Assembly (NCBI GenBank): GCA_036493475.1
Contig: DASXPS010000049.1
Span: forward strand, 1-64,000
Reading direction: 5' to 3'
DNA: 64,000 bases
Origin: Sporichthyaceae bacterium
Lineage (GTDB): Bacteria; Actinomycetota; Actinomycetes; Sporichthyales; Sporichthyaceae
In this document: piece by piece, positions 1 through 7,936 of the stretch
Numbering within the stretch: position 1 is the stretch's first letter
How the letters are laid out: every line of letters starts with the position of its first letter
The notes under the pieces: generated by a model
The model's input: only the letters and a program-made list of their open reading frames with translations
The model's database searches: none
Told to the model about the DNA's origin: nothing
Program-made: the position numbers and the translations under genes

Positions 1-2
1 CC

Positions 3-172
3 GCCGGTGAGCGAGCGCAGCGAGTTCACCAATAGGCGCCGGCTGTGCGTGGCCGGTCGGCGCGCCGATGGCAGCGAGGTCTGCCGGTGAGCGAGCGCAG
101 CGAGTTCACCAATAGGCGCCGGCTGTGCGTGGCCGGTCGGCGCGCCGATGGCAGCGAGGTCTGCCGGTGAGC
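3..172. repeat. Exact 80-bp tandem duplication plus partial third copy
   Basis: Bases 3-82 and 83-162 are identical over all 80 positions, and a third copy starts at 163 but diverges after about 10 bases into the protease gene. Each unit carries a GTGA stop/start overlap, so the + strand reads as two 27-codon mini-frames (GTG at 7 and 87) each ending on the GTG of the next unit, the last being the protease start at 167. The unit also holds the dispersed motif GAGCGAGCGCAGCGAG. The copies are identical, so the duplication is recent or an assembly effect. Confidence 0.95.
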
Positions 173-703
173 GCGCGGCGGATGCTGGTGGCCGGCGTCG
201 GCAACATCTTCTTGAGCGATGACGGTTTCGGTTCCGAGGTCGTGCGCCGCATGCAGGGGGTGCCCGTCCCGGCCGACGTGGACGTGCTCGACATCGGCAT
301 CCGGGGCGTGCACCTGGCTTACCAATTGCTCGACGGTTATGACGTCCTGGTCATCGTCGACGCGGCCGCGCGGGGGCAGATACCCGGCGCGGTCACGTTA
401 CTGACGGTGGATCAGGCATTGGTGGCCGACGCCCGTCCGGCAGTCGCCGAGGGGGACAGTGCGCTGGTCGACGCGCACGGCCTCGCGCCCGGCGCGATCC
501 TGTCGATGCTCGCCGGGCTGGGCGGCACGGTCGGGCAGGTCTATGTGGTGGCCTGCGAGCCGGAAAGCGTGGCGGAAGGCATCGGCCTGAGTCCGCAGGT
601 CGAGGCGGCGATCGGGCCGGCTATCGCCCTGGTCGAGCAACTGATGTGGTCCGGCGCAATGCCGGACCCAACCGGTCAACACGTGGAGGAGGTGTCCCGA
701 TGA
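167..703 (+). CDS. [NiFe]-hydrogenase maturation protease (HyaD/HybD/HupD family)
   Basis: Endopeptidase that trims the C-terminal tail of the hydrogenase large subunit after Ni-Fe cofactor insertion (family knowledge). About 178 aa, normal for the family. Visible: N-terminal GVGNIFLSDDGFG (about residues 10-22), then VDA (Asp about 65) and DAHGL (His about 104). Asp19, Asp65 and His104 align with the three nickel-sensing ligands of HybD, where the first is Glu. The GTG at 167 is chosen because it overlaps the TGA of the preceding mini-frame; ATG 182 is the alternative. An earlier in-frame ATG at 125 lies inside the duplicated DNA and is unlikely. The stop overlaps the ATG of the next tiny gene, so this is an operon with hypF and hypC. 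Confidence 0.88.
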   Translation: MSARRMLVAGVGNIFLSDDGFGSEVVRRMQGVPVPADVDVLDIGIRGVHLAYQLLDGYDVLVIVDAAARGQIPGAVTLLTVDQALVADARPAVAEGDSALVDAHGLAPGAILSMLAGLGGTVGQVYVVACEPESVAEGIGLSPQVEAAIGPAIALVEQLMWSGAMPDPTGQHVEEVSR

Positions 704-804
704 TCGTGCGGTTTGTCAAGGCGGTGCTCGTGGCGGGAGCGGCTGCAGCCGTGGTCCAGTCGATTCCGGATGTGAAGCGTTACTTGGAGATTCGGTCCAT
801 GTGA
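700..804 (+). CDS. Tiny 34-aa hydrogenase-operon protein (DUF6893-like)
   Basis: The ATG at 700 overlaps the protease stop (ATGA), so it is translationally coupled, and the upstream GGAGGAGGTG is a strong ribosome binding site. The 34-aa product has a short hydrophobic N-terminus (FVKAVLVAGAAAAVV) and a basic tail ending IPDVKRYLEIRSM. This layout resembles the short DUF6893 proteins of actinobacteria, from memory only. No function is known to me. Its place between the protease and hypF suggests an accessory role in hydrogenase biogenesis, by context. Confidence 0.65.
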   Translation: MIVRFVKAVLVAGAAAAVVQSIPDVKRYLEIRSM

Positions 805-822
805 TCGAGTGAGGAGACCGGT

Positions 823-1017
823 ATGGAGACGTTGGTGGGGTTCGCCGTGGGCTTTGTGGTGGGCACCCGGGAAGGCAGACAGGGGCTAACCAAGATCGTG
901 GAGTCCTGGGCGTACATCCGGGAGTCCAAGGAGTTTCAGGAGATCGTCGGCAACGCTCTGGGCATGATGGTCCCGATGGTGCGGGAGCTCGGCGCAGCCT
1001 CCGGCAGGCATGCCTGA
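823..1017 (+). CDS. Small 64-aa protein of the hydrogenase operon, unknown function
   Basis: A 64-aa frame with ATG at 823 behind GGAGACCGGT, lying 18 bp after the previous tiny gene and overlapping the start of hypF by 8 bp. The N-terminus is Gly/Val-rich and weakly hydrophobic (VGFAVGFVVGTREGR), followed by an amphipathic helical part with ESWAYIRESKEF. I do not recognise the family. Position and overlap argue that it is real and co-translated with hypF; a role in hydrogenase assembly or membrane attachment is only inferred from context. Confidence 0.65.
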   Translation: METLVGFAVGFVVGTREGRQGLTKIVESWAYIRESKEFQEIVGNALGMMVPMVRELGAASGRHA

Positions 1018-3379
1018 CACGTCGCACCACGGGTTGCCGCAACGGCGCGCGGAGACGAGCACGCGTCGGCGGCACGGGTTCACCGTGCGTGGAGTCGTGC
1101 AGGGCGTGGGTTTCCGGCCCTTCGTGTATGCACTGGCGCGCGAACTCGCCCTGTCCGGATCGGTGGCCAACACCCCCGACGGGGTGCTGATCGAGGTCGA
1201 GGGTTCGCCGGCCGCGGTCGACGCCTTCGGCGTGCGGTTGGGCACCCGGGCACCGCCGCTGGCCCGGCTGGACGAGATCGTTCTCACCGTGCTGCCGTGC
1301 CGCGGCGGCACCGATTTCGTCATCACCGAATCGGCCGGCGGCCCTGGTCGCACCTTGGTCTCCCCGGACGTCGCCACCTGCGCCGACTGCCTGGCCGAAC
1401 TGGCCGACCCGAGGGACCGCCGCCACCGGCATGCGTTCATCAGCTGCACCAACTGCGGGCCGCGATTCACCATCGTCGTGGACCTGCCCTACGACCGGCC
1501 CGCCACCACGATGGCCGAGCTGCCGCTGTGCCCGACCTGCCATGCGGAGTACACCGACCCCGCTGATCGACGTTTCCATGCCCAGACGGTTGCCTGTCCC
1601 GAGTGCGGTCCGGTGCTGACGCTGCATCAGCCCGGCGAGCCGGACCGGTCCGGCGAGGCGGCGCTGGCCGGCGCGCGCGCGTTGCTGGCCGGCGGGGCGA
1701 TCGTCGCGGTCAAGGGATTGGGCGGCTACCACCTGGCTTGCGACGCCGCCGACGAGACCGCGGTGGCCGTGCTGCGCAAGCGCAAGGACCGTGGCGACAA
1801 GCCGTTCGCGGTCATGGTCGCGGATCTGGCTGCGGTCCGGCGGGTGGCGGCGATCTCCCCGGCCGAGGCGGAGTTGCTGACCGGCGTGGCCCGACCGGTG
1901 GTGCTGCTCGCCCGATTGACCGGCGCCACCGGCCTGGCCGAGGCCGTCGCACCGGGCAGTCCGGACGTGGGCGTGGTGCTGCCCTATACCCCCGTGCATC
2001 ACCTGCTGTTCGGTCTGCCCGGCGACCCGGCGGCACCCGGCGCCCTGGTGATGACCAGTGGAAACGTAGCGGGTGAGCCGATCGTGGTGGACGACGCCGA
2101 GGCGCGCGAGCGGTTGGCGTCCTTGGCCGACGCGTGGCTGAGCCACGACCGTCCGATCCACGCGCCCTGTGATGACTCGGTGCTGCGCATCGCGGGCGGC
2201 ATGGCGCTGCCGGTGCGCCGCTCCCGCGGGTACGCGCCGCTTCCGGTCGCGCTACCCGTGCCGGTCACGCCGGCGCTGGCGGTGGGCGGAGATCTGAAGA
2301 ACACCTTCTGCTTGGCCGACGGCCGCTATGCGTGGCTGTCCGCGCACGTCGGGGACATGGACGATCTGGCCACCCTGCGGGCTTTCGAGGCAGCCACCAC
2401 CCAGATGCGGGCGGTGACCGGTGTCGCGCCCGAGCTCGTGATCGTCGACCGCCATCCGCGTTACCGCAGCGCCGCCTGGGCGCGGCGCGGTGGGCTCCCG
2501 GTGCGTGCGGTGGGCCATCACCACGCGCACATCGCCTCGGCGATGGCGGAGAACGGCCACGACGGCGCGCAGCGGGTGATCGGCTTCGCCTTCGATGGCA
2601 CCGGGTACGGCGACGACGGCGCCGCCTGGGGTGGCGAGGTGCTGCTCGCCGACTACGACGGCTACACCCGGGCCGCGCACCTGCGCTACGCCTGGCTGCC
2701 CGGTGGTGACGCCGGTGTACGCAACCCGTGTCGGATGGCGCTGTCCCATCTGCACGCCGCGGGTCAGGACTGGGACCGGCGGCTGCCCAGCGTCGCGGCT
2801 TGTTCGCGGGAGGAGCGCTCGGTGTTGGGCCGTCAGGTGGAGACCGGCCTGGCCTGCGTGGCGACCTCCAGCATGGGTCGGCTGTTCGACGCGGTGTCAT
2901 CCCTGGCCGGGGTCTGTCATCGGATCGCCTACGAGGCCGAGGCCGCGATGCGCTTCGAGGGCCTGGCCCGCGCGGGGCTGGACCGGTGTGGACAGCCGTA
3001 TCGGTTCGACTGTCTCGGTACGCGGACCGCGACCCTGCTCGACCCGGGCCCGGTGCTGGCCGGCGTCGCCGCGGACGTGCTGGCCGGGGTCGAGGCCGCG
3101 CTGATCGCGGCCCGCTTCCACCTCGCCGTGGCGGACCTGGTCGAGCGGGTCGCGCTGGACCTGCGCGCGGAAACCGGACTGAACACCGTCGCGCTGTCCG
3201 GCGGGGTGTTCCTCAACGCCCTGCTGACCACGTTGTGCCGGGAAAGCCTGACCGCGGCGGGTTTCCGGGTGTTGTGCCACCGCATTGTTCCGCCGAGCGA
3301 CGCGGGTCTTGCCCTCGGGCAACTCGTGATCGCCGCCCGCAGGACCGATCCAGTCGAGAAGAGTGCGCCATGTGCCTAG
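1010..3379 (+). CDS. hypF: Carbamoyltransferase HypF
   Basis: HypF uses carbamoyl phosphate and ATP to make the thiocarboxamide on HypE that becomes the CN ligands of the [NiFe] site. All domains are present in order over 789 aa: acylphosphatase (VRGVVQGVGFRPF, about 26-38), two zinc-finger halves (CADC about 124, CTNCGP about 145, CPTC about 173, CPECGP about 195), a YrdC-like domain (KGLGGYHLACD about 233; KRKDRGDKPF about 257) and a Kae1-like domain (VGHHHAHIASAM about 501; LSGGVFLNALL about 729). Length is typical. The start overlaps the preceding small gene and the stop overlaps hypC by 10 bp. Confidence 0.97.
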   Translation: MPDTSHHGLPQRRAETSTRRRHGFTVRGVVQGVGFRPFVYALARELALSGSVANTPDGVLIEVEGSPAAVDAFGVRLGTRAPPLARLDEIVLTVLPCRGGTDFVITESAGGPGRTLVSPDVATCADCLAELADPRDRRHRHAFISCTNCGPRFTIVVDLPYDRPATTMAELPLCPTCHAEYTDPADRRFHAQTVACPECGPVLTLHQPGEPDRSGEAALAGARALLAGGAIVAVKGLGGYHLACDAADETAVAVLRKRKDRGDKPFAVMVADLAAVRRVAAISPAEAELLTGVARPVVLLARLTGATGLAEAVAPGSPDVGVVLPYTPVHHLLFGLPGDPAAPGALVMTSGNVAGEPIVVDDAEARERLASLADAWLSHDRPIHAPCDDSVLRIAGGMALPVRRSRGYAPLPVALPVPVTPALAVGGDLKNTFCLADGRYAWLSAHVGDMDDLATLRAFEAATTQMRAVTGVAPELVIVDRHPRYRSAAWARRGGLPVRAVGHHHAHIASAMAENGHDGAQRVIGFAFDGTGYGDDGAAWGGEVLLADYDGYTRAAHLRYAWLPGGDAGVRNPCRMALSHLHAAGQDWDRRLPSVAACSREERSVLGRQVETGLACVATSSMGRLFDAVSSLAGVCHRIAYEAEAAMRFEGLARAGLDRCGQPYRFDCLGTRTATLLDPGPVLAGVAADVLAGVEAALIAARFHLAVADLVERVALDLRAETGLNTVALSGGVFLNALLTTLCRESLTAAGFRVLCHRIVPPSDAGLALGQLVIAARRTDPVEKSAPCA

Positions 3380-3681
3380 CCGTGCCCGGCAAGTTGCTGG
3401 AGATCTGGGAGTCCGACGGCACCCGCATGGCCACCGTGGACTTCGGCGGCGTGCACAAGGAGGTCTGCCTGGAGTTCTTGCCCGACATCGCGGTGGGCGA
3501 CTACACGATCGTGCACGTCGGGTTCGCCCTGCAGCACCTCGACGAGGAGTCCGCGTTGAAGACCATCGCTCTGTTCCAGCAGATGGGGGAGATCGAAGCA
3601 GAGTTCGGTGACCCCCGGGCGCAGGCGGCCGAGGCATCGAGTTGGGCGGAAACCCAAGCACGATGGGAGGCGACGTCATGA
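3370..3681 (+). CDS. hypC: Hydrogenase assembly chaperone HypC
   Basis: HypC is a small chaperone that carries the Fe(CN)2CO unit with HypD and hands it to the hydrogenase large subunit. The N-terminus MCLAVPGKLLEI has the essential Cys2 and the family signature, and DFGGVHKEVCLEFLPD and VHVGFALQHLDEESA are typical. At 103 aa it is slightly longer than the usual 75-95, the excess being an Ala/Glu-rich C-terminal tail. It starts inside the hypF stop region. Its own stop overlaps another ATG, exactly where hypD would begin, yet no hypD follows. Confidence 0.95.
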   Translation: MCLAVPGKLLEIWESDGTRMATVDFGGVHKEVCLEFLPDIAVGDYTIVHVGFALQHLDEESALKTIALFQQMGEIEAEFGDPRAQAAEASSWAETQARWEATS

Positions 3682-3728
3682 GATCCGTGCCGGTGGTGGC
3701 CCGCACACGTTCGGCGCCACGCGAGTAG
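3678..3728 (+). other. 16-codon stub coupled to the hypC stop (no hypD)
   Basis: An ATG at 3678 overlaps the hypC TGA (ATGA) in the way coupled hyp genes do, but the frame closes with TAG after 16 codons (begins MRSVPVVARTRS). The residues do not resemble the HypD N-terminus. A weak hairpin (TGGGG 3741-3745 with CCCCA 3755-3759) follows and may end the operon. This is either a fortuitous start or the remnant of a deleted downstream gene. Confidence 0.35.
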
Positions 3729-3816
3729 GGGACACTCCGTTGGGGGAGCAGCTGCCCCACATCTGCTGAGGCACCGTCACCGGCGCGACGCGGCGAAGGT
3801 GTGCGACCCTTCCGCC

Positions 3817-4839
3817 ATGGTCCTCGCCGGGCTGAGCGCCGCCCTGTTGGTCGTCGCGGTCGCCACGCCCGCGGTTGCGGTCCAGCCGCCCGACAACGGA
3901 CCGATCGTGTTCACCAGCAACCGGGCGGGCGGCAACGACGTCTGGGCCATGGATCCCGACGGCGGCCACCCGCGCCGGCTCACCGACTCCGATGCCGCGG
4001 ATGAACAGGCCGCGGTGTCCCCGGACGGCAGGCACATCGCCTTCGCCAGCAGCCGAACCGGCTACTCCTTGATCTGGCTGATGGATGCCGACGGTAGCCA
4101 TCCGCGGCTGCTCACCGGGGGTACCGGAGCGGAGACCGAACCGACCTGGTCCCCGGACGGGCGGCTGATTGCCTACACCGCGCAGGTCGGCGGGAACGTG
4201 GATATCTGGGTGATCGGCCTCGACGGCCGACACCGCCGCCGGCTGACCACCGACACCGAATACGCCGTGGACTACCGTCCGACGTTCTCCACGGACGGTC
4301 GGCGGGTGGCCTTCACCAGCGTGCGCAACGAGGACGAGGGCGAGAATGCGGACGTCTGGCGGGTGGACCTCGACGGCACCCACCTGACCCGGCTCACCAC
4401 GAAGCCGGCGTTCGACACCGACCCCGCTTACTCCCCGGACGGTCGACACATCGTGTTCACCAGCACCGGCGACGACGGCAACGCGGACATCTGGCAGATG
4501 AACGCCGACGGCGGCGACCTGACCCGATTGACCACCGACCCGGCCTTCGACCACGCACCGGCCTTCTCCCCGGACGGCAGCGCGATCGTGTTCGCCAGTG
4601 ACCGGCGCGGCAACTCCGATGGCATTTGGGTGATGTCGGCGAACGGCGCCCAGCAGTCCTGCCTGACGCTGGACGGGGCTACCGACACCGATCCCAGTTG
4701 GGGGCCGGCCGGCGCGGATCGGCCGCCCGCGCCGTTCGGGCAATTCGGTCCGGCGACGCTGCTCGGTGCGGTGGCGTGTGCGGTCCCCGACACGTCACAC
4801 GTGGGTGGGTCAGAGGCTCTCGTCCGCGGCCAGGCGTAG
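3817..4839 (+). CDS. Secreted TolB-like WD40/PD40 beta-propeller protein
   Basis: ATG 3817 gives a clear signal peptide (MVLAGLSAALLVVAVATPAVA); an in-frame GTG at 3799 would add six residues. The mature part is a run of about six PD40 repeats of the form W-x-x-D-x-DG-x-x-x-R-R-L-T followed by FSPDGR-x-I-x-F-x-S, about one per 42-50 residues, as in the TolB C-terminal propeller. No Tol/Pal partners lie nearby, so a TolB role is not implied; more likely a surface or exported binding protein. About 340 aa. The last 30 bp overlap the convergent small gene downstream. Confidence 0.8.
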   Translation: MVLAGLSAALLVVAVATPAVAVQPPDNGPIVFTSNRAGGNDVWAMDPDGGHPRRLTDSDAADEQAAVSPDGRHIAFASSRTGYSLIWLMDADGSHPRLLTGGTGAETEPTWSPDGRLIAYTAQVGGNVDIWVIGLDGRHRRRLTTDTEYAVDYRPTFSTDGRRVAFTSVRNEDEGENADVWRVDLDGTHLTRLTTKPAFDTDPAYSPDGRHIVFTSTGDDGNADIWQMNADGGDLTRLTTDPAFDHAPAFSPDGSAIVFASDRRGNSDGIWVMSANGAQQSCLTLDGATDTDPSWGPAGADRPPAPFGQFGPATLLGAVACAVPDTSHVGGSEALVRGQA

Positions 4840-5037
4840 TGCCTCGGCCAGGTCGGCCGCGGCCAGCAGCTGCGCCGCCAGCTCGCGCGCCCCGTCGGGG
4901 TCCAACGTGCAGTCCTCGTCGACGGTAATCATCCAGGGCTCTCCGGGCAGATGCTCGGTGCGGGTGACGCCGCAGCCGTGCCAGAGGTAGCTACACGGTG
5001 CGGGGGAGAAGATCAGGCTGTGCGGCAGGGCTTCCAT
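4810..5037 (-). CDS. 75-aa hypothetical protein with DUF6907-like C-terminus
   Basis: Reverse-strand 75-aa frame. The second half (ITVDEDCTLDPDGARELA, then AAQLLAAADLAEALRLAADE) matches the pattern I associate with actinobacterial DUF6907 proteins, small proteins often found near phage-type or regulatory genes. The N-terminus has two Cys and one His (PCSYLWHGCG) that could bind metal. Function unknown. It overlaps the convergent propeller gene by 30 bp. The family match is from memory and the start codon is uncertain. Confidence 0.55.
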   Translation of the reverse strand: MEALPHSLIFSPAPCSYLWHGCGVTRTEHLPGEPWMITVDEDCTLDPDGARELAAQLLAAADLAEALRLAADESL

Positions 5038-5135
5038 ACGGGCTCCAACGTCGGGCGGTCGTTGCCCTGATTGAACGGCGGTCGGACCTGGCCTCCCATC
5101 GCCCGATCGCCCGGATTCGGATCCGCTGAACGGCT

Positions 5136-5153
5136 GTCACCCACACGGGTGAC
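5136..5153. repeat. Perfect inverted repeat GTCACCC-ACAC-GGGTGAC
   Basis: Seven-base perfect arms around a 4-base spacer, immediately followed by AAAGGAG. It lies 100 bp upstream of the reverse-strand 75-aa gene and 580 bp before the PAP2 gene, so it could be an operator or an RNA hairpin. No regulator can be assigned. Confidence 0.5.
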
Positions 5154-5450
5154 AAAGGAGCGGAACGATTTCGGCTCTGTCCTCCCCGCTGAATTCCGGT
5201 AACGGGGTTGCTCACCATGGAGCCGACAATGTTGAGCAGGCCGCAAACCGGAGCCAACAGGAATGGGCAGGATATTCCTCCTTGAGGATTTGATGCAGAT
5301 TCAGGGGCTGTCACGCGCCGAAATTCGTGGGCCCTGGATGGGTTCTGACCTGGGCCGTTTACTCATTTCGGCGGTGAGAAGCATCTCGATCCCGGGTGAC
5401 TTACAGTCAGTGTGGAATGTCATCAAAAGGGCAAATCTTTAGAGCTCCAT

Positions 5451-5479
5451 TTACGTACTGTGATCGCACAGTCACGTAA
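5451..5479. promoter_or_regulatory. Near-perfect 29-bp inverted repeat, candidate operator
   Basis: Arms TTACGT and ACGTAA flank an inner CTGTG-ATCG-CACAG palindrome, with one extra base on the right side. The core TGTG-N4-CACA is CRP/FNR-like but the spacing is shorter than the CRP consensus. It lies in the AT-rich patch about 255 bp upstream of the PAP2 gene. Confidence 0.5.
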
Positions 5480-5732
5480 TGAATTGGAATAGCCCGGTCG
5501 GTCGCTCAGCGTTTTATGCCGCAAATTTCAGACGGTAACGCCCGTCTTGTTGACCTCGAGGTCATCCAACGACCGGGTCATGGCCGGTTCCCGGGCAGGG
5601 TCGGTCGGCGTGCCGAACCCATTCGGGCTAATGGACGGTTCAGGATGGTCGGGATCAATCGGTCATCTCCTGCGCGGGCAGCACTGGCCGGCATACCGTC
5701 GACGGATCCCGCCTCGTGGCCTTCGGAGCGTC

Positions 5733-6293
5733 ATGAACTACCACCTGTTCCGGACCATCAATGACTGGTCGGGCAACGGGTTGTTCGACGAGGCGATGAA
5801 GGCGATCGCCAAGGACGCGATCTGGGCGGTGTTCGCCGCCTTCGCTGTGCTGTGCGTGTTTCGGCTGCGCGAATGGGATCCACGCCCGGTGCTGTTCTCC
5901 CTCGGCGCGCTCGGCCTCACCTACGCCTTCGGCCTCCTCGCCGCCGCGCTGCACCCCGAGCAGCGGCCGTTTCAGACCCACCAGGTGCACCAATTGATCG
6001 CCCATGACCCGGGGCAGTCCTTTCCCAGTGACCACGCCACGGCGTCGTTCGGGGTTGCCCTGACCGCGCTGGTGTTTCTCTCCCGTTCCTGGGGCATGCT
6101 GCTGTCGTTCGTCGCCGTGGTGATCAGCTTCTCCAGGGTCTACGACGGCGTGCACTACCCGGGCGACATGCTGGGGGGTGCGGTGGTCGCGCTGCTCGGG
6201 GTGACCATCGCGGTGGCGGTCGCAGTGGTGTTCGCCCGGCCCGCCAGGCAGGCCGCAGCCCTGCGGCCGCCGGTGGGCGCCGCCCGACGGTGA
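5733..6293 (+). CDS. PAP2-family phosphatase (undecaprenyl-diphosphatase-like)
   Basis: Integral-membrane lipid phosphatase of 186 aa with about five membrane segments. The three PAP2 signature motifs are visible: a short K/R-x-x-RP motif (HPEQRPFQ), PSDH in SFPSDHATASFG, and SR-x5-H-x3-D in SRVYDGVHYPGD. The likely substrate is undecaprenyl diphosphate or another lipid phosphate, by family. ATG 5733 follows GGAG and is the first start giving a normal PAP2 N-terminus (MNYHLFRTINDWSG). It ends 7 bp before corA, so the two are probably co-transcribed. Confidence 0.88.
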   Translation: MNYHLFRTINDWSGNGLFDEAMKAIAKDAIWAVFAAFAVLCVFRLREWDPRPVLFSLGALGLTYAFGLLAAALHPEQRPFQTHQVHQLIAHDPGQSFPSDHATASFGVALTALVFLSRSWGMLLSFVAVVISFSRVYDGVHYPGDMLGGAVVALLGVTIAVAVAVVFARPARQAAALRPPVGAARR

Positions 6294-6300
6294 GGTGACG

Positions 6301-7299
6301 ATGGCCGGAAGCGACTCGAACGGCGCTATCGTCGCCCGAATCGCCTATCACGAAGGCGTGCGGGTGCCGCACGCCACCGGGCCGGGCATCGACGACGGCA
6401 CGGCGTGCGACCTGCTCTGGGTCGCCCTGGAGAACCCCTCACCGCACGACATGGTCGGGGTGACCGCCGAGTTCGGGCTGCCCGACTTCGCCGTCGCCGA
6501 GGCGGTGCGCGCGCACCAGCGGCCCAAGCTGGAGCGGCACGGCGACGTCGCCTCGGTGGTGCTCAAGCCGGTGCACTACGTGGACAGTCACGAGGTCGTC
6601 GAGATCACCGAGATCACCTTGTTCCTCGGGCCCGGCTTCGTGGTCACCGTCCGGCACGGGGAGACCGACGTTTTGGGCCGGGTCATCTCCGAACTCGACG
6701 ATCCGGCGCCCGCTCCGGAAAGCCCGTTCGACGTGCTGGCCAGGGTCGCCCGACTGGTGGTCCAGGGCTATGAGGCGGCGCTGGACGGACTGAACGTCGA
6801 CGTGGACGAAATCGAGGAGGCGGTCTTCGCCCTGGGCGAGGCCGACCACTCCGAACGTATCTACAAGCTCAAGCGCGAGGTCGCCGAGTTCCGCCGGGCG
6901 GTCGCGCCGCTGGTGCGGGTGCTGGAGCGGCTGGCCGACGACATGTGCCCGGATCCCGGGCTGACCGGCCAGTTCCGCAGCGCGCACGACCACCTGTTCC
7001 GGGTGGCCGAGCTGCTGGAGGGCATCGACCGGCTGCTCACCGACGTGCTGCAGGCCAACGTGGCCCGGGTGACCGCGATCCAGTCCGCGATCGCGATCCG
7101 GCAGAACGAGGACATGCGCAAGATCTCTGCCTGGGCGGCGATCGCACTGGTGCCGACCGCGGTCGCCGGTATCTATGGCATGAACTTCGAGCACATGCCC
7201 GAGCTGAGGTGGCGTTTGGGTTACCCGTTGGCCCTCGGGTTCATCGTCATGGTCTGCTCGCTGCTGTACCGCACCTTCCGGCACAACGAGTGGCTCTGA
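6301..7299 (+). CDS. corA: CorA-family magnesium/cobalt transporter
   Basis: About 332 aa with the CorA layout: a long soluble N-terminal domain, a helical stalk, then two C-terminal membrane segments separated by the pore signature YGMNF and the loop MPEL. The GMN motif defines the Mg2+ channel family. ATG 6301 is preferred over the in-frame GTG 6295 because GAGG lies at 6293-6296 in front of it. Co-oriented with the PAP2 gene 7 bp upstream. The stop is 1 bp from the stop of the convergent methyltransferase. Confidence 0.93.
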   Translation: MAGSDSNGAIVARIAYHEGVRVPHATGPGIDDGTACDLLWVALENPSPHDMVGVTAEFGLPDFAVAEAVRAHQRPKLERHGDVASVVLKPVHYVDSHEVVEITEITLFLGPGFVVTVRHGETDVLGRVISELDDPAPAPESPFDVLARVARLVVQGYEAALDGLNVDVDEIEEAVFALGEADHSERIYKLKREVAEFRRAVAPLVRVLERLADDMCPDPGLTGQFRSAHDHLFRVAELLEGIDRLLTDVLQANVARVTAIQSAIAIRQNEDMRKISAWAAIALVPTAVAGIYGMNFEHMPELRWRLGYPLALGFIVMVCSLLYRTFRHNEWL

Positions 7300-7300
7300 C

Positions 7301-7936
7301 TCAGCCGGGCTTGCGCCAGACCAGGGTGTAGCGGAAATACAACCGGCGGCGGAACGTCACGCCGGGCAACGCGGCGGCAGCGATCGCGGCGATCTCCCGG
7401 TAGGAGTGCCGGGGCCGGGCCGGCGGTGCCGGGAACTCCCAATAGCACTTGCGCCGCGGGGTGGTCCGGTCCGCGACCATGCCCGCGGTCAGCCACAGCA
7501 GGTCCCGCGGGAAATCGATGCGGGCCGGCCCGATCACCACCAACGCGCCGCCGGGGCGCAGCAGCCCGGCCATCCGAGTGAGTGCGGGGGCGGCATCCAT
7601 GTGGTGCAACGCACCCACACAGGCCACCAGATCGAAGTGGTCGTCGGGCAACAGGTGGTCCTCGAACAGGCACACCTGGCGGTAGGAGATCGGGTCGCCG
7701 GTCACGGACAAGGCAGCGCCCAGGCTCGGTGCATCCGGGTCGATGCCCACCACCTCGGGTACCCGCGCGCGCAACTGGCGGGTCAGTACCCCGGCCCCGC
7801 AGCCGACGTCCAACGCGGACCGGGCGCCGGGCGGCAACGCGGCCAGCACCTCCGGGTAGTACTGGATGTTGTGGTTCCACAGCGGCTGCTGCGGATCCAC
7901 CAGCGCGGTCCGATCGGTCAGGCCGCCGTGCGCCAT
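7301..7936 (-). CDS. Class I SAM-dependent methyltransferase
   Basis: The 211-aa protein starts at ATG 7936 (MAHGGLTDRT). Motif I is ALDVGCGAGVL (about 41-51), followed by an acidic residue in VVGIDPDAPSL and a motif IV-like region DLVACVGALHHM; LLRPGGALVVIGP is the usual post-motif strand. It belongs to the broad Methyltransf_11/25 group, substrate unknown. A longer upstream reading frame exists, but the first 19 bp overlap the end of a 48-aa gene in another frame, which supports this start and suggests coupled translation. Confidence 0.85.
   Translation of the reverse strand: MAHGGLTDRTALVDPQQPLWNHNIQYYPEVLAALPPGARSALDVGCGAGVLTRQLRARVPEVVGIDPDAPSLGAALSVTGDPISYRQVCLFEDHLLPDDHFDLVACVGALHHMDAAPALTRMAGLLRPGGALVVIGPARIDFPRDLLWLTAGMVADRTTPRRKCYWEFPAPPARPRHSYREIAAIAAAALPGVTFRRRLYFRYTLVWRKPG

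Larger units (their letters stand above)
5038..5732. other. 695-bp intergenic region with palindromes and an AT-richer patch
   Basis: No convincing gene is visible; a reading frame extends upstream of the PAP2 gene from 5547 but has no plausible start or conserved sequence. The segment about 5380-5520 is clearly AT-richer than the rest of the window. It contains two inverted repeats, listed separately, and probably the promoters for the PAP2/corA pair (+) and the 75-aa gene (-). Confidence 0.6.

Noticed and set aside
716-2161. Long open frame on the reverse strand opposite hypF
   Set aside because: It runs through hypF on the other strand, and the low-complexity Gly/Arg/His product is a GC-rich antisense shadow.
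3678-3728. hypD pseudogene
   Set aside because: The 16 residues do not resemble HypD; no later HypD motifs are found in any frame nearby.
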